NCBI RefSeq assembly: GCF_026241755.1
Contig: NZ_JAPJDA010000006.1
Location: 28,052-92,051, forward strand
Direction of reading: 5' to 3'
DNA: 64,000 bases
DNA from: Salinimicrobium profundisediminis
GTDB taxonomy: Bacteria; Bacteroidota; Bacteroidia; Flavobacteriales; Flavobacteriaceae
Position 1 is the first letter of the stretch. Every line of letters starts with the position of its first letter. A program made the position numbers and the translations under genes. Under the pieces are notes generated by a model. It ran no database searches. It worked only from the letters and a program-made list of their open reading frames with translations, and was not told the DNA's origin. Positions 41,208 through 51,234 of this stretch are shown in pieces.

Positions 41208-42074
41208 ATGTTGAAGAAAAGAAATAACAACGATTGGATTTATGAAATATCCCCTAAACGAAAGTTGATCGAATTTAATTTTAGGGAGATCTGGCAATAC
41301 CGGGATTTGCTTGTTTTGTTCGTGAAACGGGATATCGTTACGGTTTATAAACAGACTATTTTGGGGCCTTTATGGTATTTTATTCAACCTCTTTTTACCG
41401 CTGTAATCTTTACCCTGATTTTTAATAACATTGCTGACATTCCTACTGGGAATGTACCTCCATTTTTGTTTAATCTGGCGGGAATTACTGCCTGGAATTA
41501 CTTTAATGAGAGTTTTACTAAGACGTCCAATACTTTCACCGCTAATGCCGGAATTTTTGGGAAAGTTTATTTTCCACGTGTAATTATGCCCTTAAAAACA
41601 GTTATAGCCGGACTTTTCAAATTTGGAATTCAGTTGATGATCTTAATTGTCTTTTACTTTTATTTCTTGATTAGGGGCTTTGAATTAAGTCCTAACGCTA
41701 ATCTTTTATTATTTCCTGTTTATGTTTTAATGATGGCATTACTAGGCCTCGGTGCGGGAATGATCATTTCAGCTCTTACCACGAAATACCGGGATCTAAC
41801 CGTTATGGTGGGTTTTGCCACCTCATTATTGATGTATATCTCAGCGGTACCTTATCCGTTGAGTGAAGTTTCACATAAAGTACCGTCTCTGGCCTGGGTG
41901 GTACAATATAATCCTTTAGCCCAAATTATAGAAGGATTTAGATATATGGTCTTAGATTTGGGGGTATTTAGTTGGAGTGGGTTTTTTTATACACTTGGTG
42001 TTTCGGTTGTTCTTTTCCTTTTAGGACTGGTTGTCTTTAATCGTACCGAAAAGAATTTTATTGATACAGTATAA
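41208..42074 (+). CDS. wzm: ABC-type polysaccharide exporter, permease subunit (Wzm type)
   Basis: 288-aa inner-membrane protein of the ABC-2 family with six predicted membrane segments. LFVKRDIVTVYKQTILGPLWYFIQPLF is the typical cytosolic gate helix, and PFLFNLAGITAWNYFNESF and VQYNPLAQIIEGFRYMVL are characteristic of TagG/RfbA/Wzm permeases. It exports lipid-linked polysaccharide across the cytoplasmic membrane together with the ATPase encoded 206 bases downstream. Confidence 0.92.
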   Translation: MLKKRNNNDWIYEISPKRKLIEFNFREIWQYRDLLVLFVKRDIVTVYKQTILGPLWYFIQPLFTAVIFTLIFNNIADIPTGNVPPFLFNLAGITAWNYFNESFTKTSNTFTANAGIFGKVYFPRVIMPLKTVIAGLFKFGIQLMILIVFYFYFLIRGFELSPNANLLLFPVYVLMMALLGLGAGMIISALTTKYRDLTVMVGFATSLLMYISAVPYPLSEVSHKVPSLAWVVQYNPLAQIIEGFRYMVLDLGVFSWSGFFYTLGVSVVLFLLGLVVFNRTEKNFIDTV

Positions 42075-42280
42075 TTTGTTGATATTCAATTGTCTGTTGT
42101 ATTAGATTTGGAATAAATTGATGAATAATTCATAATCTGAAATTCAGAGGGAATTGTGTTCTTGTCTGAAATAATTTTCCGACTTGGAATTGGAATAAAG
42201 GGAAACCCTGAAAAATTTCTTATTTTCCCCCGGGAAATAAATAACCATAAGTAATTTTCTTTTAAACTTACCTATTAAAG

Positions 42281-43558
42281 ATGAGTGCCATCCTTAAAGC
42301 CGAAAACATTTCGAAACAATACCGCCTCGGAAAGGTGGGGACGGGGACTTTAGGCGATGATATAAAACGATGGTGGTATGGTTTAAGAGGTAAAGAAGAT
42401 CCTTTTTTGAAAGTGGGCGGCGTAAACGATCGAAAGGCCAAAGCAACCGAAGATTACATTTGGGCGCTTCGGGATATTAATTTTGAAGTAAAACAAGGGG
42501 AAGTACTGGGGATTATTGGTAAGAACGGTGCAGGAAAATCTACTTTGCTCAAACTACTTTCCCGGGTAACCGCCCCAACTACGGGCAGTATTAAAGCAAA
42601 GGGTAGAATTGCTTCTTTACTGGAAATAGGAACCGGTTTTCATCCCGAACTTACAGGTAGGGAAAATATTTTTATGAATGGTGCAGTTTTGGGAATGACA
42701 AAAACTGAAATTAAAGCTAAGCTCGATGAGATCATAGCTTTTTCAGGCTGTGAAATGTACATCGATACCCCAGTAAAGCGCTATAGCAGTGGAATGACAG
42801 TGCGGCTGGGTTTTGCCGTGGCCGCACATCTGGAACCGGAAATTCTGGTGGTAGATGAGGTGCTTGCTGTGGGGGACGCAGAATTTCAGAAAAAGGCTAT
42901 TGGCAAGATGCAAGATCTTTCTACAGGGGAAGGGAGAACAGTTTTATTTGTAAGCCATAATATGGCGAGCATAAAAACTCTTTGTCAAAGAGGTCTTGTT
43001 CTTGACAAAGGAATGATAGATTTTTCTGGAGAAGCAATAGAGAGTGTGGATCATTATTTGTTAAATACGAAAGCTATTCCAAAAAGAGAAAATACTATAA
43101 GCGAGGATCATAGAAGACAGAAAACTTCAAAAGAATTTCAAATTGTGAAAGTTCGATCTTTAAATGAAAATCTTCAACAGGATATTCCTATTATATTTCA
43201 TATTCTCATAAAGAAAAATTCATCCCTTGCTGTACCCATTAGTATTACTGGTACTATTGTAAACCAAAGCGGTTTCGGGATTGGGTCGTTTTTTTCAGAT
43301 TCAATAGTTGTAAACAATGAGGAACAATGGGTAGATTTAAAGATTCCAAATCATAATTTATCTCCCGGAGAATATTATTTGAACTTTTCAGTAGCTAATG
43401 GCAGTTTGAAAGAGTCGAATTTTATCATTTTTGATCAGGCATTTGAATCTATTGGCTTTGATGTTCTACAAGAGAAAAATTCAGGGATTTTTATTAGGTG
43501 GAATAAGGGATGGGGTGATATCCACTTTGATTCTAAATTAGGTAAGTATGAGATTTAA
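42281..43558 (+). CDS. wzt: ABC-type polysaccharide exporter, ATPase subunit (Wzt type) with C-terminal domain
   Basis: 425-aa ATPase. The nucleotide-binding domain (about 1-260) has Walker A GIIGKNGAGKSTLLKL, signature YSSGMTVRLGF and Walker B EILVVDEVLAVGD. The remaining 165 residues form a beta-rich domain (IPIIFHILIKKNSS, SPGEYYLNFSVANGSL) like Wzt C-terminal domains, which recognise the finished, end-capped O-polysaccharide. This makes the exporter glycan-specific. Overlaps the FkbM gene by 11 bases; a terminal methyl or other cap added by nearby enzymes may be the recognised signal, as in known Wzt systems (inference). Confidence 0.93.
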   Translation: MSAILKAENISKQYRLGKVGTGTLGDDIKRWWYGLRGKEDPFLKVGGVNDRKAKATEDYIWALRDINFEVKQGEVLGIIGKNGAGKSTLLKLLSRVTAPTTGSIKAKGRIASLLEIGTGFHPELTGRENIFMNGAVLGMTKTEIKAKLDEIIAFSGCEMYIDTPVKRYSSGMTVRLGFAVAAHLEPEILVVDEVLAVGDAEFQKKAIGKMQDLSTGEGRTVLFVSHNMASIKTLCQRGLVLDKGMIDFSGEAIESVDHYLLNTKAIPKRENTISEDHRRQKTSKEFQIVKVRSLNENLQQDIPIIFHILIKKNSSLAVPISITGTIVNQSGFGIGSFFSDSIVVNNEEQWVDLKIPNHNLSPGEYYLNFSVANGSLKESNFIIFDQAFESIGFDVLQEKNSGIFIRWNKGWGDIHFDSKLGKYEI

Positions 43559-44345
43559 AGAGTTGATTATTAAATTAAATAAATTTCTTAGGAGGAAAAT
43601 TTATCCCAATCCATCCAGGGATGATATATTACAGTTGATATCCATTTTGAAGCCTTTAAAGACTGATAAAAAATTAATCCGTCTTGGAGGAGAAAGTGAT
43701 GGAGGATATCTGGTTCCAGATGACCTTAAAGGAATAAAGGCTTGTTTTTCACCCGGCGTAGGTAACCTAAGCGATTTTGAGCTGGACTGTGCGGAAGTTG
43801 GCATGAAAATATTTATGGCTGATGCCTCTGTATATGGTCCGGCAATTCAAGACAGTAGATTCCATTTTACCAAAAAATTCCTTGGAAATAAAACCAGGGG
43901 AAAATATGTTACATTGGATAAATGGGTCAAAGATTCAAAAATGGCAAATTCCGATGATCTTTTACTCCAAATGGACATTGAAGGGCATGAATTTGTAGTA
44001 CTAAACTCAACTTCAGAAAAGGTCCTCGAAAAATTTAGAATAATTGTAATTGAATTTCACGGTCTCCATTTTTTATCAGATCCAATATACTACTATGAAG
44101 CCACAAAAGCTTTTAAGAAGCTGCTTAAAAATCATTTCTGCGTACATATTCATCCCAATAACTGCTGTGGAATAAGAACTGTCCACGAGGTTGAGGTACC
44201 TGTAGTAGCTGAATTTACCTTTATAAGAAAAAATAGAATCAAAACGTTTGGGAAAGTGGAGAGTTTCCCTCACCCTCTGGACAGGGATAATGTCACGAAC
44301 TCCAGTCTGGTTCTTCCGGAAGTATGGTATAGTGGGAATGAATAA
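43548..44345 (+). CDS. FkbM family methyltransferase
   Basis: 265-aa SAM-dependent O-methyltransferase of the FkbM group. Visible features are IRLGGESDGGYLVPD (N-terminal motif), ACFSPGVGNLSDFELDCAEVGMKIFMADAS (SAM-binding core) and LLLQMDIEGHEFVVL, the family hallmark. The start overlaps the end of the Wzt gene. Positioned next to a Wzt with a substrate-binding domain, it could supply a methyl cap that ends chain growth, as for O-antigens exported by ABC systems; this is inference. Confidence 0.88.
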   Translation: MRFKELIIKLNKFLRRKIYPNPSRDDILQLISILKPLKTDKKLIRLGGESDGGYLVPDDLKGIKACFSPGVGNLSDFELDCAEVGMKIFMADASVYGPAIQDSRFHFTKKFLGNKTRGKYVTLDKWVKDSKMANSDDLLLQMDIEGHEFVVLNSTSEKVLEKFRIIVIEFHGLHFLSDPIYYYEATKAFKKLLKNHFCVHIHPNNCCGIRTVHEVEVPVVAEFTFIRKNRIKTFGKVESFPHPLDRDNVTNSSLVLPEVWYSGNE

Positions 44346-44366
44346 TTTTTTTATCCAAGTGAAAAA

Positions 44367-45155
44367 ATGAGAAATCCATGTCTTCTTAGCATTATCACAG
44401 TTAATCTCAATAATCTGGAAGGTTTAAAAAGAACTATGCAGAGTGTTTTCGAACAAACCTGGCAGGAATTTGAATATATTGTTATTGATGGAGGTTCTAA
44501 TGATGGCAGTAAAAAGTATCTTGAAGAAAATTCAGCAAAGATAGATTACTGGACAAGTGAACCAGATAACGGAATCTATAGTGGGATGAATAAGGGTATT
44601 CAAGTTGCGAAGGGTGAGTATTTGTTGTTTTTAAATAGTGGGGATCATTTTCATAGTAAGAAAATTCTTTTTGAAATTAAAGATGAGGTTATTTTTTTTG
44701 ATGTAATATACTTTAATATAGAGACTAGGAAAGACCAAGTTGCAAATCAAATAACTTACCCGTCAGATTTAAGATTTTCATTTTTTATAAATGCCACTAT
44801 TTGTCATCAAGCAATCTTACTTAAAAGGAAAATGTTTAAAGTAGTGGGGCCGTTTGATGAAAACTTGAGAATTACTTCAGATTGGAAGTTTTTAATTCTT
44901 GCTTTATTTAAATATAATTGTTCCTATCGAAAAATTAATCGTACACTTTCGGTATTTTACCTGGATGGAATAAGTTCAAAGGAAAAAAATTATAAGAAAA
45001 TATTACAAGAAAGGAAATCTGTTTTGGCGACTCATTTTGATCCATTTCTTTCAGATTATAAAGAACTAAAACATAAAGAAGAAACTTTGAGTAGTCTGAG
45101 AAAATCCAGAAAAATTAAGCTTTTGGTAAAGCTAGGTTTATTGAATAGGTTTTGA
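44367..45155 (+). CDS. Glycosyltransferase family 2
   Basis: 262-aa GT-A enzyme: LSIITVNLNNLEGLKRTMQSVFEQ, IVIDGGSNDGSKKYL, SEPDNGIYSGMNKGIQVAKGEYLLFLNSGDHF (NSGD takes the place of the DxD metal site, a common variant), then CHQAILLKRKMF. A basic C-terminal tail (RKSRKIKLLVKLGL) may touch the membrane. It is 21 bases after the FkbM gene in the AT-rich part of the locus. Confidence 0.9.
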   Translation: MRNPCLLSIITVNLNNLEGLKRTMQSVFEQTWQEFEYIVIDGGSNDGSKKYLEENSAKIDYWTSEPDNGIYSGMNKGIQVAKGEYLLFLNSGDHFHSKKILFEIKDEVIFFDVIYFNIETRKDQVANQITYPSDLRFSFFINATICHQAILLKRKMFKVVGPFDENLRITSDWKFLILALFKYNCSYRKINRTLSVFYLDGISSKEKNYKKILQERKSVLATHFDPFLSDYKELKHKEETLSSLRKSRKIKLLVKLGLLNRF

Positions 45156-45384
45156 ATTATTTGATCAAAAACTAGTGGTACCTAATCCTCCATTAACATT
45201 TAAAAATTTAGAATATCTTTTATAGTCAATAATTTTCCAACTATTTCAGAAATATTAATAGTTAATCAGTTTACTCAGCCATTGCTTTAATTCCGGTAGC
45301 ATACTGGAATAGTAACTTCGGCAAATAAGAATTATATTTAAGCTTTTAAAGAATTAGAAAGCATTTCTTTATGGAAAATTTGAA

Positions 45385-46227
45385 ATGGAGTATCCAATAG
45401 TTTCTATTATAGTTCCCTGCTTTAATCATGCTCGATATTTAGATGAGGCATTGGCCTCAGTGAGACAACAAACATTTTCTAACTGGGAATGTATTATTGT
45501 AAATGATGGCAGTCCAGATAATACTGAGGAGATTGCCCAAAGTTGGGTTGCAAAAGATGGAAGGTTCAGGTACTTGTATCAATTAAATAAAGGAGTGAGC
45601 AGTGCACGGAATTTCGGAATTTTCCATTCAAATGGTGATTTCATTTTGCCATTAGATGCAGATGATAAAATTTCAAAAGAGTATATCAGGTTAGCTATGG
45701 ATGCTTTTCGGCAGGAACCTGATTTAACTTTAGTTTATTCTGAAGCTGAAACTTTTGGAACTATAGAGGAAAAATGGAAGCTACAACCTTTTTCTTTGAA
45801 CAATTTAGCTAGATTCAATATGATCTTTTGTTCAGCAGTGTTTAAGAAACAGGACTGGTGTAAAATAGGGGGATACGATGAAAATATGGCTATAGGGCTG
45901 GAGGACTGGGATTTTTGGATTTCCCTCTTGAAAAATGGAGGTAAAGTAAAGAAATTAAAAGAAGTTTGTTTTTTTTATAGAATCAAAAAGGTTTCAAGGA
46001 ATACTCAAATAAGCCAAAATAAACAAAAAAAAATGTTTCAATATCTGAGCGTTAAACATGCTCATTTCTATGTTGAACAGTTAGGTTCTTTTCAAAAACT
46101 AATAGAGACTGTGGACAGGATAAAGTATGAGAATAAAATAAAATTAAAGAGTGAAAAATTTGTGATTAATCTTTTTTTCAGAACATTTTTTGGCTTTTCT
46201 ATTTTTAAGGACAAATGGAGAAATTAA
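45385..46227 (+). CDS. Glycosyltransferase family 2
   Basis: 280-aa GT-A enzyme with VSIIVPCFNHARYLDEALASVRQQ, CIIVNDGSPDNTEEIA, the metal-site segment ILPLDADDKIS and CKIGGYDENMAIGLEDWDFWISLL. A 229-base spacer without any recognised feature separates it from the previous glycosyltransferase gene. The donor sugar is not predictable. Confidence 0.9.
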   Translation: MEYPIVSIIVPCFNHARYLDEALASVRQQTFSNWECIIVNDGSPDNTEEIAQSWVAKDGRFRYLYQLNKGVSSARNFGIFHSNGDFILPLDADDKISKEYIRLAMDAFRQEPDLTLVYSEAETFGTIEEKWKLQPFSLNNLARFNMIFCSAVFKKQDWCKIGGYDENMAIGLEDWDFWISLLKNGGKVKKLKEVCFFYRIKKVSRNTQISQNKQKKMFQYLSVKHAHFYVEQLGSFQKLIETVDRIKYENKIKLKSEKFVINLFFRTFFGFSIFKDKWRN

Positions 46228-46254
46228 CATTCGTAATTATTCAGAATAATAAAA

Positions 46255-47133
46255 ATGAAAGTAATGGTTTCGATATGCATTCCAACATATAATGGAGAGC
46301 AGTTTATAAAAGAAACCTTAAATAGTATAAAATCTCAATCTTATACTAATTTTGAGGTGGTTGTGAGCGATGATAATTCGACCGACAACACTCTTGAGGT
46401 AGTTAGAAAGTTTGCGGAAGAAGTTGATTTCCCTATTTATATTTTCCATCATAGGCCAAAAGGAATTGGAGCAAATTGGAATAATAGTATAAGAAGAGCC
46501 AATGGTAAGTATATTAAATTTCTTTTTCAAGATGACCTTTTAGAACCAAATTGTCTGAATGAAATGGTAAGTATTTTTGGATTTAATAATGAAATAGGTT
46601 TAGTAGTTTCTAAAAGGAAGTTTTTGGTTGAGAAATCGATGAAAACTGAAAGGACGAATAAATGGATTGAGAGACACGCGGATCTCCAGGCACATCTACA
46701 TTTACCTTCTAGAAGAATAAATATTTTAAATAGAAATTTTTTTAGCTCCCCACAGTTCTATACTTCACCTTTTAATAAAATAGGTGAACCAAGTGTAGTT
46801 ATGTTTCCAAAATCTGTATTTGAAGAAGTTGGTGAATTTGATGAAAGATTAGAACAAATACTAGATTATGAATATTGGTATCGTATTTTGAAAAAACACG
46901 AAATTGCTATAATTGATGAGTCCCTAGTGAAGTTTAGGATACATGACCAACAGGCCACCAATGTAAATAGAAATCGACAAATTTTGGATTACTTATTATA
47001 TCCCAAAATCTTATATCAGAATTATTTTTGGCTTCTTCATCCTAAGGTTCAAAAGCAGCTATGGTTAACTTTCCATCCGGTGCCAAGAGTAATAAGGAAA
47101 TTGAAGCAAATTTTTAATAGATATCCTTTGTGA
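46255..47133 (+). CDS. Glycosyltransferase family 2
   Basis: 292-aa GT-A enzyme: VSICIPTYNGEQFIKETLNSI, VVVSDDNSTDNTLEVVR, KYIKFLFQDDLLEPNCL (DD metal site) and VGEFDERLEQILDYEYWYRIL. The stop codon overlaps the GTG start of the next gene (GTGA), which indicates coupled translation. Base composition is very AT-rich. Confidence 0.9.
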   Translation: MKVMVSICIPTYNGEQFIKETLNSIKSQSYTNFEVVVSDDNSTDNTLEVVRKFAEEVDFPIYIFHHRPKGIGANWNNSIRRANGKYIKFLFQDDLLEPNCLNEMVSIFGFNNEIGLVVSKRKFLVEKSMKTERTNKWIERHADLQAHLHLPSRRINILNRNFFSSPQFYTSPFNKIGEPSVVMFPKSVFEEVGEFDERLEQILDYEYWYRILKKHEIAIIDESLVKFRIHDQQATNVNRNRQILDYLLYPKILYQNYFWLLHPKVQKQLWLTFHPVPRVIRKLKQIFNRYPL

Positions 47134-48047
47134 AAGTTTATGTTGTCATAGTTACTTTTAATGCCAAAAGATGGATCAATAAATGTTTTGGAAGTTTACA
47201 GTCAAGTCTTATTCCATTAAATGTTATAGTTATAGATAATGGTTCAACAGATGGCACCCAATCGTTTATAAAAAGAAATTTTTCTGAAGTTGATTTTATT
47301 CAATCTTCCTCTAATTTAGGATTTGGTGCAGCAAATAACATTGGAATTCAAAAGGCTTATAAAGAGCATGGAGATTATATTTTTTTACTAAATCAAGATG
47401 CCTGGGTGGAAAACAACACTATTGAAAAGTTGATTGCAATTGCTAGAAGTAATAAAGAGTATGGAGTTTTGAGCCCTATGCACTACAACGGGACAGGAAG
47501 TGCTTTGGATTATAATTTTTCAACCTTTATAGGAGCCGATAGATGTAAAGGTCTAACTTCGGACTTGGCAGTTCGAAAACCCTTGAAAGAAATTTATGCT
47601 GTCAATTTTGTGAATGCAGCAGCTTGGCTTTTAACCAGGAACTGTCTCGAAACAGTTGGAGGTTTCAATCCCTCTTTCTACCATTACTCGGAAGATCTAA
47701 ATTATGCTGATAGGGTAAGATTTCATCAACTAAAAATTGGAATTGTGCCTTCAGTCAAAATTTTTCATGATAGGCAAAGCAGAAAATCTAATAGGTTCTT
47801 AAAAAACCCTGAAGTTAACTTTGAACGAATAGTAATACGAGAACTATCCAGACCCGAGATCAAGAAGACTTTAAGCTATTTTTATTTGATTAGCTTTATA
47901 AAATTCACAATTTCCCTCTTTAGGTTTGAAAAAAAAGGGATTCAGATAGCTTTAAGAGAAGTACAGACATTATTAAGACTAAAATATTTTAAAACGGCAA
48001 AAAATAGAACACTAAGTATGAATAGAGGTTTAACTTTTTTGAAGTAA
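47130..48047 (+). CDS. Glycosyltransferase family 2 (rhamnosyltransferase-like)
   Basis: 305-aa GT-A enzyme starting at GTG 47130: VYVVIVTFNAKRWINKCFGSL, VIVIDNGSTDGT, NLGFGAANNIGIQKA, YIFLLNQDAWVENNTI (NQDAW in place of DxD, typical of WcaE/rhamnosyl-type GT2) and YHYSEDLNYADRVRFH. The last 18 bases overlap the end of the convergent wecB gene. It is the end of a + strand run of glycosyltransferases. Confidence 0.88.
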   Translation: MKVYVVIVTFNAKRWINKCFGSLQSSLIPLNVIVIDNGSTDGTQSFIKRNFSEVDFIQSSSNLGFGAANNIGIQKAYKEHGDYIFLLNQDAWVENNTIEKLIAIARSNKEYGVLSPMHYNGTGSALDYNFSTFIGADRCKGLTSDLAVRKPLKEIYAVNFVNAAAWLLTRNCLETVGGFNPSFYHYSEDLNYADRVRFHQLKIGIVPSVKIFHDRQSRKSNRFLKNPEVNFERIVIRELSRPEIKKTLSYFYLISFIKFTISLFRFEKKGIQIALREVQTLLRLKYFKTAKNRTLSMNRGLTFLK

Positions 48048-49106
48048 AATCTCTATAATTCTTCTTCCCGTTTTCCCATCCCAATATTTCGGAATACTTC
48101 CTTGTTTCGTGATCCCATTAATGAGATTTTTCAAGGCAGGAGCAATGTTTGCAGGATTTGCACCTATTAATTCATTGGTGCCCTGCTCAATAGTCTCTGG
48201 TCTTTCAGTATTGTTTCTTAGAGTAAGGCATGGTACTCCCAGCACGGTAGTTTCTTCTGTAATACCTCCTGAATCGGTAAGTACTGCTTTCGCATGTTGT
48301 ACAAGATAATTGAATTCCAAGTAACCTAATGCATCTATAAGATGTAGCCTTTGTGTTGGCACTTTCAGAGTTGACAAAACTTTTTTTGTTCTGGGGTGAA
48401 TGGGAAAAATTACAGGAAGCTCATTGGAATTTTGAATGATCTCATTTAGGATTTGTGCTAGTTTCTTTAATTCATCTACATTAGCCGGACGATGCAAGGT
48501 TAGTACCAGATAGCTCTTTTCTCCCAAATTTAACTTATCCCAAAAATCGGGTTTCTTAAATTTTGGCTTAAATCTTAACAAGGTATCTATCATGGTGTTC
48601 CCCACAAAGAACAACTGTTCTTGCTTTTTTCCGATTTGTAAGAGGAACTCCTTTGCTCTCTGGGTTGTGGTGAAGAAGTAATCAGTTATACTGTCAATTA
48701 TAATACGGTTCACTTCTTCGGGCATGCTCCAGTCTCCAGAACGTATTCCTGCCTCAACATGAGCTACTTTAACCTGCATTTTTTTGGCAGTGATGGCGCA
48801 GGCCATGCTGGAGGTAACATCTCCAACTACAAGACACAGGTCAGGTTTTTCTTCCCGAAGTGCTTTTTCATAAGCAAGCATTATAGCTGCTGTCTGTTCC
48901 GCCTGACTGCCGCTTCCAATGCCAAAATTGATATCTGGCTCAGGTAATTCCAGATCTTTAAAAAGACTTCCACTTAAGGCATCATCATAATGCTGCCCAG
49001 TGTGGATTAAGCGATATTTAATGGATCTTTCTGAATCAATAGCATGAATAATTGCGGCTATTTTTACAAAGTTGGGTCTTGTCCCTGCAATAAGGTCTAT
49101 CTTCAT
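48030..49106 (-). CDS. wecB: UDP-N-acetylglucosamine 2-epimerase, non-hydrolysing
   Basis: Interconverts UDP-GlcNAc and UDP-ManNAc; cytosolic. The 358-aa product has the family start DLIAGTRPNFVKIAAI, HTGQHYDD, VVGDVTSSMACAI, HVEAGIRSGDWSMPEEVNR and LTDSGGITEETTVLGVPCLTLRNNTERPET. It is distinct from the hydrolysing NeuC at 11727-12881. It sits alone on the minus strand inside a + strand glycosyltransferase block and overlaps the convergent gene's end by 18 bases. No ManNAc dehydrogenase is seen, so UDP-ManNAc may be used directly. Confidence 0.94.
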   Translation of the reverse strand: MKIDLIAGTRPNFVKIAAIIHAIDSERSIKYRLIHTGQHYDDALSGSLFKDLELPEPDINFGIGSGSQAEQTAAIMLAYEKALREEKPDLCLVVGDVTSSMACAITAKKMQVKVAHVEAGIRSGDWSMPEEVNRIIIDSITDYFFTTTQRAKEFLLQIGKKQEQLFFVGNTMIDTLLRFKPKFKKPDFWDKLNLGEKSYLVLTLHRPANVDELKKLAQILNEIIQNSNELPVIFPIHPRTKKVLSTLKVPTQRLHLIDALGYLEFNYLVQHAKAVLTDSGGITEETTVLGVPCLTLRNNTERPETIEQGTNELIGANPANIAPALKNLINGITKQGSIPKYWDGKTGRRIIEILLQKS

Positions 49107-49241
49107 TCCTGCAAAAATGTTTGAGCGAATTTAAGGAATTGCTTCGTCATCTCACTTGACGTTAATTATTGATTGAGTTTTTAGAAGCCTAGTTGTAAAT
49201 TCTGGTCAGAAGTAATAGCTTTATCCGAAAATCAGGAAAAA

Positions 49242-50513
49242 TTGAAAAAGACTTTGGTCAAGAAAATACTCGTGGTTGCTGAATCTATTGATGTAGAAGA
49301 CAGTAGTGGAACAAAAGGCCGGGTTGCATTAATTAAAAATCTTTCCAGAGCAGGGTTTCATGTAGTGGTTTATCATTACACTCGTCAGGAAATTCAATTG
49401 CCTGGTATCAGATGTGTAGCTTTAAATGAAGATAGGAAGAGTATACTTTTCTTTCTTAGCCGTCTGGAACGTCATTTGCGAAAAAAAATTGGAATAAATT
49501 TAAATCCTTATATAGAAAGATGGCTGGGATTTTCTTTAACTTTTTTGAACGATAGGAATAGTATTACGGGGGGGTTAAGGAAAATAAAAGATATTGACCC
49601 AGATATGGTGCTAACCTTAAGTAAAGGAGCTAGTTTTAGACCACATTATGCAATGTTAAATTTTCAGCAGTGGCATGACAAGTGGATGGCCTATATTCAC
49701 GATCCATATCCTTTTGCATCATACCCCAGACCTTACGATTATGTTGAACCGGGTCATCAGCAAAAAAGAAAGTTTTTTTTAAAAATTGCCAGTAAAGCGA
49801 AGTATGCTTGCTATCCCAGCACATTGCTGGCAGAATGGATGGAGAGCTATTATCTGCCGTTGAAAGGAAAGCGAATAATAATTCCACATCAAATTGTTGA
49901 AGAAAAAATCAATACTACAGAATTACCCAAATTTTTCCTACAAGAGGCTTTTACTATTGTTCATGCGGGTGCTTTGATGGGTGCCAGGAATCCCATGGGG
50001 TTGATCGAAGCCTTTAAGAGGTTTGTGAAAGAAGTGCCGGAGGCGGCAGCAAACAGTCAACTTCTTTTTTTAGGTCCAGAATCAAGATATACTGAAGAAT
50101 TTGCGAAAATTAAAAAAGGAGTACCCCAATTCTATAGCAGTGATGGAAATTTGCCTTTTGAGCAGGTCCAGACCTTACAAAATAGGGCAGCGGTAAATGT
50201 AATTCTTGAAGCCAAAGGGCCGATTAGTCCTTTTCTCCCAGGAAAATTCCCCCATTGTATTCAGGCTAGAAAACCTATCTTGCTCTTAGGTCCTTACTAT
50301 AGTGAATCCAGGAGGTTACTGGGAAATGATTATCCTTGGTGGAGTGAGATTGATGATGAGGAACGAATTAAACTTAATATTTCTAAACTTTATAAAAGTT
50401 GGTTGCAAAATAAATCCTCGTTATCAGAAGGTTATGGTGAATTACTTAATTATCTTTCTGTAATGCATTTGAAAAGAGTAATTAAAAAAATTGGCAACTA
50501 TGATTTCACATAA
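49242..50513 (+). CDS. GT-B-type glycosyltransferase
   Basis: 423-aa cytosolic protein from a TTG start (KKTLVKKILVVAESIDVEDSSGTKGRVAL). The N-terminal half contains MAYIHDPYPFASYPRPYDYVEPG, seen in a set of capsule-locus glycosyltransferases; the C-terminal half has TIVHAGALMGARNPMGLIEAFKRF and RKPILLLGPYYSESRRLL, a GT4-like donor domain without a classical E(x7)E. Overlaps the next gene by 14 bases. Confidence 0.78.
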   Translation: MKKTLVKKILVVAESIDVEDSSGTKGRVALIKNLSRAGFHVVVYHYTRQEIQLPGIRCVALNEDRKSILFFLSRLERHLRKKIGINLNPYIERWLGFSLTFLNDRNSITGGLRKIKDIDPDMVLTLSKGASFRPHYAMLNFQQWHDKWMAYIHDPYPFASYPRPYDYVEPGHQQKRKFFLKIASKAKYACYPSTLLAEWMESYYLPLKGKRIIIPHQIVEEKINTTELPKFFLQEAFTIVHAGALMGARNPMGLIEAFKRFVKEVPEAAANSQLLFLGPESRYTEEFAKIKKGVPQFYSSDGNLPFEQVQTLQNRAAVNVILEAKGPISPFLPGKFPHCIQARKPILLLGPYYSESRRLLGNDYPWWSEIDDEERIKLNISKLYKSWLQNKSSLSEGYGELLNYLSVMHLKRVIKKIGNYDFT

Positions 50514-51234
50514 GCACGGATGCATTTTTATTCATATTCCAAAAACTGGGGGTATGAGCATTGAAAATGCTTTTATGAAATCTTTGAATTTAAGATTTTA
50601 TAATGGTCAGTGTCCACCTCTAATGCTCACTTATAATAAAAATCCAAAAATTGGACCTTTATCTTTAGCTCATCTTTCCAGTTATGAATACGTGCAGCAC
50701 TCCTATTTATCTCAAAAGTTATACAAAGACTATTTTAAATTTGCTATTGTCCGGAATCCGTACGAAAGAATCGTGTCTATTTACCGGCATTTTAACTACG
50801 ATCGGATAATTTCTTTTACCTCATTTATAAAATATGTTTTTCCAAAACTTCATAGAGAAAAACATTATTTTGTTAAGCCTCAGGTTGAATATCTTTTTGG
50901 AAAAGATAATGAGTGTTTAATAGATTATATTGGCAGATTTGAAAATCTTCAAGAGGATTTCAAAAGGATTAGTGAAAAATTACCATTTCCATTATCGGAA
51001 TTAGAGCACATCAATAGTTCAGTGGGAGGTTTCAATATTTATAGTCGCTGGAATATTAGATTTATTTTCAATTACATTATAAAAGAACCGTCTTCTATTT
51101 TCCATTTAAATATAAATAATAAGATATCCAATTTACCTTTAGGTCATTTTACTCCAAAAACACTAGAATTTGTAAATGAATATTATAAGGATGATTTCAC
51201 TGAACTAGGTTATAAGAGACTTCAGGAATTATGA
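50500..51234 (+). CDS. Sulfotransferase family 2 protein
   Basis: 244-aa protein of the carbohydrate sulfotransferase type, transferring sulfate from PAPS to a glycan hydroxyl. The N-terminal CIFIHIPKTGGMSIENAF is the 5'-phosphosulfate loop and FAIVRNPYERIVSIYRHF the 3'-phosphate motif. The frame is open from a TTG at 50491, but the ATG at 50500 places the PSB loop correctly and is preferred. Overlaps neighbours on both sides (14 and 4 bases). Sulfated polysaccharides are common in marine bacteria, in line with the rest of the locus. Confidence 0.88.
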   Translation: MISHKHGCIFIHIPKTGGMSIENAFMKSLNLRFYNGQCPPLMLTYNKNPKIGPLSLAHLSSYEYVQHSYLSQKLYKDYFKFAIVRNPYERIVSIYRHFNYDRIISFTSFIKYVFPKLHREKHYFVKPQVEYLFGKDNECLIDYIGRFENLQEDFKRISEKLPFPLSELEHINSSVGGFNIYSRWNIRFIFNYIIKEPSSIFHLNINNKISNLPLGHFTPKTLEFVNEYYKDDFTELGYKRLQEL

